A stretch of DNA of 24,727 bases from Lachnospiraceae bacterium UBA4348 (GTDB lineage: Bacteria > Bacillota > Clostridia > Lachnospirales > Lachnospiraceae), in assembly GCA_002394165.1 (NCBI GenBank), contig DGTA01000060.1:1-24727 (forward strand), read 5' to 3'. The notes below the pieces were generated by a model, which worked only from the letters and a program-made list of their open reading frames with translations, had not been told where the DNA came from and ran no database searches. The stretch's first letter is position 1; every line of letters starts with the position of its first letter. The translations under genes were made by a program, and so were the position numbers. Shown here in pieces: positions 14,967 to 22,279 of the stretch.

Positions 14967-16284
14967 TCTGCACCTCCCCGTATTTCTCCACAAATTCGTC
15001 TGCGCGTCCTTCTCCGCCCTCTTCTTTGCGGTTGATGCTCATGACGATCTGTTCCATCCTGTCCTTTCCGAAGAACATTCTCGCGTCCTCAATGCTGCCG
15101 AAGAAGGCCAGCCGCCCGGTCAGATTGCTGTCCTTGGCCAGGACGATCACATCATCGAAAAGATCGATCACGCGGTCAGGCGTGTGCGTGATGACGATGA
15201 CGATCTTGCCCATGTCCGCAATCCCGCGCAGGCGCTCCATCAGCTCCCTGGCCATTACGCCGTCAAGACCCGAATCCGGTTCATCCAGGATAAACAGGGA
15301 GGGATTGGCAATATATTCCATCGCGATGGACAGCCTCTTTCGCTGCCCGCCGGAAAGCTTCTGCACCAGGCTGTTCTTTACCGGCTCCAGGCCGAAGATA
15401 TCCAGTACCTCCCTGACCAGGGCACGCCTTTCGGGAATATCCGCATCCTGCGGGAGGCGCAGAGTCGCTGCATCGGACAGTGTCCGAAAAACCGTGTCAT
15501 GATCACGCATCAGGTCTTTTTGCGGAACATAGCCGATATCGTGCTGGATCTCCTTGTACTGCTTATAGACATTATTTCCGTTGAGGGTCACCTTGGCCTT
15601 CGCCTTCTCATAGCCGTTGATGGCATTGATGAGCGTCGTCTTCCCGGCGCCCGAACCGCCCAGCAGCAGGACCATATGTCCGGGCTGGATGACCATGTGG
15701 ATGTCCCGGAGCAGATACTTCTTTTCAAACAGCCGCCTCGATACCCTCTCATCGAGATTGACCGTCAGGCCGCCGCCTGACTCTGCCACGTACCGGCCCG
15801 TGATCCGCGCCGCCGTATCCGCTTCCATCTCCTCTACTGTGAAACGGCAGTGATACTTTCCGGAAAGGCCCCAGATAAAGGCGGGGATAAACGGCACCAG
15901 TACCCAGGCAGCGATCCACAGCCTCTTCGTCTCAAAATTGATGCACAGTCCGTTATAGATCCGGATACGGTAGATCAGCGTCACGATCGATATCGCCGCG
16001 CTTAAAGGATTGATCCAGAAAAACCGGACCGAACCGGCGTTGGTATAATGGCCGGCCAGCAGCATCAGGTTGCTGAGCAGATCAAGAACGGCAACCGCTT
16101 TTCCCTCGGGCTTGCAGTCTCCGCACTTTCCCAGGAAGAAAGCCCTGACAAAGGGGACAAAAGCCCAAACCGGACGTACGGCGCATTTTCTGAAGAAAAA
16201 CACCAGCGATACAGAAAAAAGGATCTCCAGAATGATATCGATGCTGTGATAGGTGCCAAAAAGGAAGGTAAGAATAACAAACAT
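14959..16284 (-). CDS. ABCG-like ABC transporter ATPase with N-terminal membrane domain
   Basis: A 441-residue protein with two parts. Residues about 1-145 hold four or five hydrophobic segments around VWAFVPFVRAFFLGKCGDCK, recalling DUF5684-type membrane domains. Residues about 175-410 are an ABC ATPase: Walker A GGSGAGKTT (209-217), Q-loop Gln255, signature LSGGQRKRLSIA (310-321), Walker B SLFILDEPDSGLD (329-341, Glu335) and switch His367 in ITHTPD. The RKRLSIA...DSGLD run is the style of ABCG/White ATPases. The start at 16284 has AAAGGA upstream and follows the TrmH stop by 32 bases. It energises the permease encoded next. Membrane segments on the N-terminal side of an otherwise soluble ATPase are unusual; their role is unknown. 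Confidence 0.86.
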   Translation of the reverse strand: MFVILTFLFGTYHSIDIILEILFSVSLVFFFRKCAVRPVWAFVPFVRAFFLGKCGDCKPEGKAVAVLDLLSNLMLLAGHYTNAGSVRFFWINPLSAAISIVTLIYRIRIYNGLCINFETKRLWIAAWVLVPFIPAFIWGLSGKYHCRFTVEEMEADTAARITGRYVAESGGGLTVNLDERVSRRLFEKKYLLRDIHMVIQPGHMVLLLGGSGAGKTTLINAINGYEKAKAKVTLNGNNVYKQYKEIQHDIGYVPQKDLMRDHDTVFRTLSDAATLRLPQDADIPERRALVREVLDIFGLEPVKNSLVQKLSGGQRKRLSIAMEYIANPSLFILDEPDSGLDGVMARELMERLRGIADMGKIVIVITHTPDRVIDLFDDVIVLAKDSNLTGRLAFFGSIEDARMFFGKDRMEQIVMSINRKEEGGEGRADEFVEKYGEVQNG

Positions 16285-16316
16285 CTGTCAAATCCTTTCC
16301 CGATAGAAATTTTGAA

Positions 16317-17180
16317 TTATTTTCTGCCGGTCTCCCAGAACGCGACTGCGGCAGCGGCTGCGACATTCAGAGAATCAACTCCGGCTGACATGGGGATCAT
16401 TACGGTATGATCGCAGTTTGTGATCGTCTCCTCCGACAGGCCTTCTCCCTCAGATCCGAGGATCAGGGCAAGTCTGTCCGCCCCGGAAAGAAGCTCGGAG
16501 CCGATCGGGAGACTTTTGTTTTCGAGCGCCATCGCTGCCGTCACAAACCCCAGCTCCCTGAGCTTTTTCAGGCCCGCTCCAGGCCATTCCCATGTTTTTT
16601 TATCCATGAAGGTCCACGGGACCTGGAAAACGGTTCCCACGCTGACCCGCGCGGCACGGCGGTAAAGGGGATCGCTGCAGCCTCCCGTCAGGAGGACCCC
16701 GTCTATCCCAAGCGCCGCAGCGCTTCGGATGATCGCCCCCACATTGGTCGGGTTGACGATCTCTTCAAGGACCGCGATCCGGCGGCTCCCAAGGCAGATC
16801 TCCTCCGCAGAGGGAAGGACCTTTCTTCGCATCGCGCAGAGCATCCCGAGTGTCAGATGGAATCCGGTCATTTTTTCGAGAACCCCGAGAGCTGCCGCGT
16901 ACACCGGCACACCGCTGCACCGATCAAGGATACGAAGGCCTCTTTCTCTCTCCGGCAGATTCGGGTCATCTCCGCACACATTCATGCGGGCCTCAAGAAT
17001 ATCCTCACAGACAAGAAAAGAGACCGGCTCATAGCCGGCATCCAGTGCCCGTTCGATCACTTTGGGGCTTTCTGCAATAAAAAGGCCCGGCGCCGGTTCA
17101 AAATACCGGCGCAGGCGGTTTTCACCAAGCTTTGTATAGACATTAAGCTCAGGTATATCCAGGTCATCTACTTTCTTCAC
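16317..17180 (-). CDS. TrmH-family (SpoU) RNA 2'-O-methyltransferase
   Basis: A 287-residue SPOUT methyltransferase that uses S-adenosylmethionine to methylate a ribose of rRNA or tRNA. The three SpoU motifs are present: NPTNVGAIIRSAAALGIDGV (143-162), LILGSEGEGLS (239-249) and VMIPMSAGVDSLNVAAAAAV (260-279). The N-terminal substrate-binding part contains FEPAPGLFIAESPKVI. The start is taken as GTG at 17180, which overlaps the phosphatase stop as GTGA; another GTG at 17213 lies deep in that gene. The ribosome binding site is weak, consistent with coupling. The exact RNA target is not readable. It sits inside an operon of unrelated functions, a phosphatase and an ABC exporter. Confidence 0.9.
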   Translation of the reverse strand: MKKVDDLDIPELNVYTKLGENRLRRYFEPAPGLFIAESPKVIERALDAGYEPVSFLVCEDILEARMNVCGDDPNLPERERGLRILDRCSGVPVYAAALGVLEKMTGFHLTLGMLCAMRRKVLPSAEEICLGSRRIAVLEEIVNPTNVGAIIRSAAALGIDGVLLTGGCSDPLYRRAARVSVGTVFQVPWTFMDKKTWEWPGAGLKKLRELGFVTAAMALENKSLPIGSELLSGADRLALILGSEGEGLSEETITNCDHTVMIPMSAGVDSLNVAAAAAVAFWETGRK

Positions 17181-19033
17181 GTTTCTTTTCCGTTTCCCTT
17201 GTACTGGAAGCACATCATTGTGATATCGTCAAACTGCTCCGTATCTTTGCTGAAATCACTCAGTTCCTCCAGGAGCCGTCCGACCAGGCCTTCTTCGGTA
17301 TCCTCCGGATCTTTGTTGAGCACATCGAGCATCCTGTCCGTTCCGAAAAGCACCTTTTCCGAACTCATGCTTTCGGCGACGCCGTCGGTGTAGACAAAGA
17401 CCGTGTCTCCGGGTTGAAGCTCAAATTCATTTTCCTTAAATGAAACACCGCGCAGCATCGCAACCGCCAGGCTGTGCTTATATTTAACCAGCTCAAAGGA
17501 GCCGCCGGCACGTTTGAGCACCGGATGTTCATGGCCTGCGTTGGCGGAGACACCTTTTCCGGTCCTCAGATCAATGATGGCAAGCCAGACCGTGACAAAG
17601 AAATCCTTCTCGTTGTCATCACAAAGCTGATTATTGACATGGTAAAGGATCTGTCCGGGGCTCTCTCCCATCTGTGCCCGGTTCTTGATCAGGGTCTTGG
17701 TGATCACCATGAACAGAGAGGCGGGAACACCCTTTCCGGATACATCCGCGATCACGAGCAGCAGGTGATTCTTATCAATCAGGTAATAATCGTAAAAGTC
17801 ACCGCCCACGACCCTCGCCGGACGAGTGAATGCATAAAGTCCGATATCCGTATGACCGGGAAATTCCGGTTTTGAAGCGGGAAGCATCTGCAGCTGGATC
17901 TCCGCTGCCAGCTGGAGCTCTGCCTCAAAGCGCTCCTTCTCGGAAGTGATCGTCTCGATCCTCTTGACGTGATCGTCGATCTCTTCCGTCAGTTCGGTGA
18001 AATCTTCCACCAGCTGTCCGATCTCATTGTGCCGGAAAAAGGCGGCAGTCGGACGTGACATGTCCGAAGAAAGGTTTTTCCTGACCAGTTCTCCGTTTTT
18101 CGTCTCTTTGTAGAGACGGATGTTCTTCAGCACTCCGGTCAGAGGACGGATCACGAGTGCAAAAAGACACACCATGACCGCCTGCAGCAGAACGAACTGA
18201 TAGATCATTGCATACAGTGATCCCTGCCTTGTCTGGGCTTTCACTTCTTCCTGCATCTGCCGTATGTTAAATGACAATCCGACCAGCACGGGATGGACCC
18301 CGATCCAGTCCAGGAAGACATACACATCCACGTATTCGCCGCTCTCATCAAGAACCGGTTTTTTCTTTCCGTATTTCCCCTCCCGGCGTGCCTTCTCCAC
18401 AGCATCGCGCATGGCATTCATCAGATCCTGCGATTCCGTGATCGAGACCACGGTGCCGAGGGTGTAGACCTCTTTATAAGCGCTTCCCCGGGCAGCGCCC
18501 TTATCTGCGCCGCTGAGCAGGTAGAACTGATTCTCATATGCGTGCTCCGAAGCATCGGATTCGGTCACTACATAGTAGAGGTAAGCAACGTGATAGCTCT
18601 GCTTGATCTGATTAACGCGGGTGAGCACCCATGTGTAAATGATCTCCGCATACAGCTTCTGATCCTCCTCAGGCAGGGCTTCGATCTCCTCCGTCGTGGC
18701 ATATTCCAGTATAAAACCGGGATGACGTTCACAAAGAAGAGCGGCCTTCCCGGCCGTAGCCGTATCCGGTTCAAAGTCCACATCATACTCGATATCCATG
18801 GTATCCGCGTTCTCGTACCAGTACTGAAGCAGCCAGCGGTAAGCGGGATAATCCTTGATCGCGGATGTCATCTCCTCAGCGATATCCGCCACGAGCAGCT
18901 TGATCCGGTTCTGCCTGTCATCCAAAGAGATCCGGTATTGAGACAGATACGTGATCACACCGCTTACGAAGACGCAGAAGATGATCACGAGATCGATCTG
19001 TATTAGAAGACTGAGCTTAAATCTTTTTTTCAT
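17177..19033 (-). CDS. SpoIIE-family PP2C phosphatase with extracellular sensor and HAMP
   Basis: A 618-residue membrane signalling protein. TM1 (about 8-30) and TM2 (about 277-297) flank an extracellular sensor of roughly 245 residues that is acidic and rich in Tyr. A HAMP-like segment (298-350) and a short coiled coil ending in AAEIQLQMLPASKPEF (376-391) lead to the SpoIIE/RsbU-type PP2C domain: VGGDFYDYY (409-417, Asp412 and Asp415), ADVSGKG (429-435), NAGHEHPVL, VYTDGVAES (548-556) and FDDITM (601-606). Metal-binding Asp residues are intact. Such enzymes dephosphorylate anti-sigma-antagonist (STAS) proteins in partner-switching pathways. No STAS or anti-sigma kinase gene is nearby, so its target must be elsewhere. 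It has its own promoter and heads the operon. Confidence 0.9.
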   Translation of the reverse strand: MKKRFKLSLLIQIDLVIIFCVFVSGVITYLSQYRISLDDRQNRIKLLVADIAEEMTSAIKDYPAYRWLLQYWYENADTMDIEYDVDFEPDTATAGKAALLCERHPGFILEYATTEEIEALPEEDQKLYAEIIYTWVLTRVNQIKQSYHVAYLYYVVTESDASEHAYENQFYLLSGADKGAARGSAYKEVYTLGTVVSITESQDLMNAMRDAVEKARREGKYGKKKPVLDESGEYVDVYVFLDWIGVHPVLVGLSFNIRQMQEEVKAQTRQGSLYAMIYQFVLLQAVMVCLFALVIRPLTGVLKNIRLYKETKNGELVRKNLSSDMSRPTAAFFRHNEIGQLVEDFTELTEEIDDHVKRIETITSEKERFEAELQLAAEIQLQMLPASKPEFPGHTDIGLYAFTRPARVVGGDFYDYYLIDKNHLLLVIADVSGKGVPASLFMVITKTLIKNRAQMGESPGQILYHVNNQLCDDNEKDFFVTVWLAIIDLRTGKGVSANAGHEHPVLKRAGGSFELVKYKHSLAVAMLRGVSFKENEFELQPGDTVFVYTDGVAESMSSEKVLFGTDRMLDVLNKDPEDTEEGLVGRLLEELSDFSKDTEQFDDITMMCFQYKGNGKET

Positions 19034-19084
19034 AAGACTCTGTCCTGAAACCTTTTCTTAGAATTATTACTTTGCAGTAAAAAC

Positions 19085-19114
19085 ATTATACCATCGTGCG
19101 GCGGTATATGTCAG
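19085..19114 (-). promoter_or_regulatory. Promoter of the phosphatase-methyltransferase-ABC operon
   Basis: On the minus strand CTGACA (plus 19109-19114) and a perfect TATAAT (plus 19085-19090) lie 18 bases apart, with an extended TGG just before the -10. It is about 50 bases upstream of the phosphatase start. Confidence 0.7.
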
Positions 19115-19146
19115 CATGGATCTTCGTCATCAAAGACGCTCACGGT

Positions 19147-19500
19147 TCACTCTTTCTTCATCTGCTCATCCGCCCACTTATATACAGACTCCAGGGCCGG
19201 GATCAATGACTTCCCTCTCTCAGCAAGTGCGTACTCAACCGTTGGCGGTATGGTACTGTACTGTTTCCTTGTGATGAACTTATCCCGTTCCAGCTCTCTG
19301 AGGCATTTCGTCAGCATGGTCGCCGTGATCCCCACGACCTTCCGCTCAAGTTCGCGGTAGCGAAGCGTCTGATTCTCGGCATCCGCTATATACCAAAGGA
19401 TCGGCATTTTCCACTTCTGCCCGATCAGATCCATCGCATACAGGATAGGACATTGTGTTTCATAGATATTTTTCTCTTTCGGTAAAGCTCTCTCAGTCAT
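19147..19500 (-). CDS. HxlR-family winged-helix regulator
   Basis: A 117-residue HxlR-type transcription factor. The family marks CPILYAMDLIGQKWKMPILW (17-36), with its conserved Cys17, LRYRELERKVVGIT (46-59) and MLTKCLRELE (62-71) form the winged helix; the wing ends in PTVEYALAERG. Many members (YodB, HypR) sense electrophiles or disulfide stress through that N-terminal Cys and control a divergent flavin oxidoreductase. Here a flavin-oxidoreductase stub lies divergently at 19614, which fits, although the target is broken. GGAGA precedes the ATG. A palindrome at 19515-19531 in front of the gene is a likely operator and suggests autoregulation. Confidence 0.9.
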   Translation of the reverse strand: MTERALPKEKNIYETQCPILYAMDLIGQKWKMPILWYIADAENQTLRYRELERKVVGITATMLTKCLRELERDKFITRKQYSTIPPTVEYALAERGKSLIPALESVYKWADEQMKKE

Positions 19501-19514
19501 TGCAGTTCTCCATT

Positions 19515-19531
19515 ACTATATTTTATATAGT
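19515..19531. promoter_or_regulatory. Candidate HxlR operator palindrome
   Basis: ACTATATTTTATATAGT is a perfect 7-bp inverted repeat around three T. It sits 15 bases upstream of the HxlR start, within AT-rich sequence that could serve as its -10, and about 30 bases upstream of the -10 of the divergent gene. Position and symmetry fit a dimer binding site of the adjacent regulator. Confidence 0.6.
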
Positions 19532-19552
19532 GGCAAAGATTATTCTGCCTTC

Positions 19553-19580
19553 TTGTTTTTTCCTTGTGCCAAATTATAAT
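19553..19580 (+). promoter_or_regulatory. Promoter of the flavin-oxidoreductase remnant
   Basis: TTGTTT (19553-19558) and a perfect TATAAT (19575-19580) lie 16 bases apart, followed by AAAGGAGG and the ATG at 19614. The promoter and ribosome binding site are intact although the gene they serve is cut short. Confidence 0.55.
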
Positions 19581-19613
19581 AAAGCATGCCGGATTTGTAA
19601 AGGAGGTTTCATC

Positions 19614-19727
19614 ATGAAACAGATATTTGAAAGCGTGAAAATGAACCATATTAAGCTGGAGAACCGTCTCATCCGTTCAGCCACCTGGGAAGGGATCGCC
19701 GCCCCCGACGGGAGTCTGACATCAGCG
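19614..19727 (+). pseudogene. 5' stub of an NADH:flavin oxidoreductase (old yellow enzyme)
   Basis: After a perfect AAAGGAGG the frame reads MKQIFESVKMNHIKLENRLI followed by RSATWEGIAAPDGSLT, the conserved N-terminus of Old Yellow Enzyme family oxidoreductases (FExxxINxxxLxNRLxRSATWEG). Family identity ends after about 37 codons, where the frame runs into a terminator hairpin and then antisense through the lipase pseudogene. Full-length enzymes have 330 residues or more with an FMN barrel, so this product would be inactive. The remainder of the gene seems to have been lost by a deletion or by insertion of the neighbouring segment. The divergent HxlR gene is the typical partner of such enzymes. 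Confidence 0.75.
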
Positions 19728-19771
19728 AAAAAGCCGCTCTCCGACCGGTTTGATCGGAAGAGCGGCTTTTT
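19728..19771. terminator. Bidirectional terminator at the oxidoreductase stub/lipase junction
   Basis: AAAAAGCCGCTCT-CCGA (19728-19744) pairs with 19754-19771 over 17 bp with one bulge and a 9-base loop. A and T runs on the two sides give poly-U tails in both directions. It would end the minus-strand lipase transcript, whose stop is at 19800, and the plus-strand stub. Confidence 0.8.
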
Positions 19772-19799
19772 GTGTTGCTTTATTTACATGATTGACCGG

Positions 19800-20813
19800 T
19801 CAGGCCCTCTCCGCCAGACACGCGTACGCTTCTTCATCCGGCAGCTCCGAAAGGAAAAAGGCCATATAGGTGTAAGGCATATGGTTCCGGATGATCGTGT
19901 TTTTCACAGGGATTCGGATAGCCGGCTTGTAGGAATACTCTTCCTGCATAAAATCTGAATCAGAGTCATAATCCTTGTTGTCACGGAAGTATTGATACAG
20001 CTTCAGGAAGCGCTCATACTGCTCAGGGCGGTTCAACTTCATATCGACCCTGTCATACCTTACGGGTGTTCCGGTCTTATCCATGTTTGGCCCGACAGGA
20101 ACCTGCGGCACAAGATCCTCACTGCTGTCGAAAGTAAACATCTTCATGCCCTCTCCCGTCATGCCCAGGCGGTTATAGTTCGGTGTGGCAAAGGTATAGC
20201 AGAAAATGGAATTCCGCTCAGCAAGATCTGTGCTCATGATGCCCACCAGTGAGGCGACAACCGCGCCATAGCTGTGACCGGTTATAAACAGGATCGTCTC
20301 TTCTTTTTTCAGCCCCAGGCCCTTGATATAGGCTCTCAGCTCATTCGTGGAGTTCACTCCGGCGTTGTAAAAACCGCCGAAGGCCTCCGGATCCCGAATC
20401 TGGTCAAGCTGCGATTTCGCGTCGGAGATAAAGTCGACCACTGAGGAACTTCCCCTGTAAATCGCCGCAACAACAGTCTTTCCATTCACTTTTTCCTTGC
20501 TTCTGGCAAACACCATGGCGGGATGATTGATTTTTTCGTTGAGTTCAAAATATCAATGCTCTGCATCCGTAAAACCGATCTTCTCCAGACTGCTCTCCAC
20601 CTGGCTCCAGGCGTGTTTGCCGACAGTTACCTCAATATTGGACGCCTGGATAAGCGCCATGACCTGGATGTTAAAATTGGGAGTGTCATTACCGTCCTCG
20701 ATATTAAAATCCGACAGATCCCAGAACGTTGATACATCGTGCATAAACGGCAGTATCACGCGATTTTTGCTATGATCTATGTTTTCCATGGTAAAACCTG
20801 TAAATCCTTTCAT
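19800..20813 (-). pseudogene. Class-3 lipase gene split by an in-frame TGA
   Basis: Two frames, 20813-20553 (86 codons) and 20516-19800 (238 codons), are in the same reading frame and separated only by TGA at 20555-20553 and 12 sense codons. Read through, they give one class-3 lipase-like protein of about 337 residues. The N-terminal half holds the usual helix before the catalytic core (ending EKIGFTDAEH). The second half holds KTVVAAIYRG, the nucleophile elbow GHSYGA (Ser181 in joined numbering), Asp233 in SSEDLVPQ and His311 in IRNHMPY. There is no signal peptide. The stop is probably a nonsense mutation of an Arg or Trp codon. Restart at the ATG at 20516 would lose the lid region. The exact start is unsure (ATG at 20813 or 20789). 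It lies 39 bases after the DUF1269-like gene. Confidence 0.72.
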
Positions 20814-20852
20814 GAATGCAGAACAATTAATTTCTCATCACCAAAACCGGCT

Positions 20853-21497
20853 TTATTCAGCGGTTTCAGTTTCCTTGTCTTTCTTGAATTTTGCCTTGAA
20901 TGCAGCAAAGTCGGCGGACAGTTTAGCTCTCTTCTCCTCAACCTTGGCCTTCCGATCCTTTTTCTTGGTCTTGCGAAGTTCCTGGCGGGCCTGACGAGCC
21001 ATTTCTTTTTCCATCATGATCGCTTCGTCCACTTCATCCGCGATCACCGCTGCGTCAAAACGGGCTATCTCAACCTGGAAACCGGAAAGCTGTGCGTCGA
21101 TAAAGGACTCATCTGTCTCCTCTGCCAGTGCAATCAGCGCCACTTCGCCGTCGAGCAGTTTGCCGGCTACGGTTTCGATCATGGCCTCACCCGAGACAGC
21201 ATCCGCAGTATCCAGCATGCTTCCAGCCAGCATACCGTAGGATCCCATCAGAAGAACGCCGATGGGACCGCCCAAAATACCTACCAGGCTTCCTACCAGG
21301 CCGCCGAGGACCATATCATCCGAAGTATTGATACCGGAGTCAAACCGGTCACAGACACGGATGCCTTCGTTTTCGCGTTTAACAAGGACCATCTGAAGAA
21401 TGGCCGATACCTCGTTTGCCGGCAGCTGACGAAGCTGCGTCATTGCCTGATATCCTTCACTCTCATTTTTAAATACAGCTGCAATAATATTGTGCAT
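20853..21497 (-). CDS. DUF1269-like glycine-zipper protein
   Basis: A 214-residue protein. The N-terminal part (NIIAAVFKNESEGYQAMTQL and the following acidic/basic strand pattern) resembles DUF1269 proteins. Residues about 65-96 form a glycine zipper (GGLVGSLVGILGGPIG, then GSYGMLAGSM), a membrane-inserting motif, followed by IALAEE and IARFDAAVIADEVDEA, also DUF1269-like. The C-terminal 60 residues are a Lys/Glu/Ala-rich charged coil. The start is the ATG at 21497; a GTG at 21506 overlaps the AGAGAG that probably serves as ribosome binding site. Function is unknown; such proteins are thought to be envelope or stress related. It follows the coiled-coil gene by 38 bases and likely shares its transcript. 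Confidence 0.7.
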   Translation of the reverse strand: MHNIIAAVFKNESEGYQAMTQLRQLPANEVSAILQMVLVKRENEGIRVCDRFDSGINTSDDMVLGGLVGSLVGILGGPIGVLLMGSYGMLAGSMLDTADAVSGEAMIETVAGKLLDGEVALIALAEETDESFIDAQLSGFQVEIARFDAAVIADEVDEAIMMEKEMARQARQELRKTKKKDRKAKVEEKRAKLSADFAAFKAKFKKDKETETAE

Positions 21498-21535
21498 GAT
21501 ACACACTCTCTTTCTTTTGTTATAACTCTGATTTC

Positions 21536-22018
21536 TTACGCTTCCGTTTTATCGGCGCATTCTTCTGCGTCAGCGTCCTCCAGGACGTCCTTTTCACCGA
21601 AACGTTCCTGATATTCTTCCACGGCAGCCAGCGTTTCGATCGCTGTCAGTTCCGCATCGATCAGCAGGTAATTTATCGTTTCATAAAGGTCCGCCATGTA
21701 CAGTACATGATTGTCGATGTATTTTTCCAGTTTTTTCCTGTCACGGGAATTCTTAAGATCCTCGATCTTCGCTTCTGCCTTCAACTGAGCCTTCAGAACC
21801 GAGCTGGAAAGATGTCTCCGGTTTTCCTCGCCGGCGATGCGCAGTCTTTCCTTCGCTGCTACCGCGTCTCCTTTGGCATCCTTCAATTTCTGCTCCAGGA
21901 CCTCCTGGCCAAGTTCAAATGCAGCCTCCGTATCGCCGCACACATCTACTGCCTTTTTGCTGACTTTTTCAAGATCTGCTTTAATTTTATCAAGTCTCTC
22001 ATCATAGTTTTTTGCCAT
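21536..22018 (-). CDS. Unknown coiled-coil protein
   Basis: A 160-residue, highly charged, Ala/Lys/Glu-rich protein. Heptad-like helices run from about residue 5 to 115 and again to 140, ending in an acidic tail (DVLEDADAEECADKTEA). There is no signal peptide or membrane helix. The start is the ATG at 22018, preceded by GGAGG 9 bases upstream; a longer frame upstream is AT-rich and lacks a binding site. I do not recognise the family. It is first in a likely three-gene unit with the DUF1269-like protein and the broken lipase, so a structural or stress role beside the envelope is conceivable but not shown. Confidence 0.7.
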   Translation of the reverse strand: MAKNYDERLDKIKADLEKVSKKAVDVCGDTEAAFELGQEVLEQKLKDAKGDAVAAKERLRIAGEENRRHLSSSVLKAQLKAEAKIEDLKNSRDRKKLEKYIDNHVLYMADLYETINYLLIDAELTAIETLAAVEEYQERFGEKDVLEDADAEECADKTEA

Positions 22019-22172
22019 TTTTATTTTCCTCCAATTTTCAAATAAAAATTTGTTAATCTTAATTATTCTGTCAAAAACCAAGTTCTTGATGATATATACG
22101 TGATGTATAGAAAATATCCACACTGTTTATTTATATATTTTCCACTTCTACGTGCCTTCTGTTTTTATATCA

Positions 22173-22205
22173 GAAAAAGGCCCTGCAGCACTTGACTGCG
22201 GGACC
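22173..22205 (-). terminator. Terminator of the secreted lipase gene
   Basis: About 75 bases after the lipase stop, 22179-22188 pairs with 22196-22205 (10 bp with one mismatch and one G-T pair) around a 7-base loop, followed on the minus strand by TTTTT. The rest of the 261-base gap to the coiled-coil gene is AT-rich and holds no other feature I can support. Confidence 0.65.
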
Positions 22206-22279
22206 CCTCGCCTTCTTTCTATTTAACACGGAAAAATCGCCTTATCCGCGCCATTTATCCGGAATGACCAGTTCCGAAA

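Noticed and set aside
19455..19958. 167-codon plus-strand frame taken as a full gene
   Set aside because: Only the part from the ATG at 19614 to about 19725 matches a family; the upstream part overlaps the HxlR gene and its promoter, and the downstream part is antisense to the lipase.
20553..20555. TGA read as selenocysteine in the lipase
   Set aside because: The family does not use selenocysteine, the position lies outside the catalytic centre, and no obvious stable hairpin follows the TGA. A nonsense mutation is simpler.
22069..22074. Perfect TTGACA on the minus strand before the coiled-coil gene
   Set aside because: No acceptable -10 box lies 16-18 bases downstream, so I do not call a promoter in this AT-rich gap.
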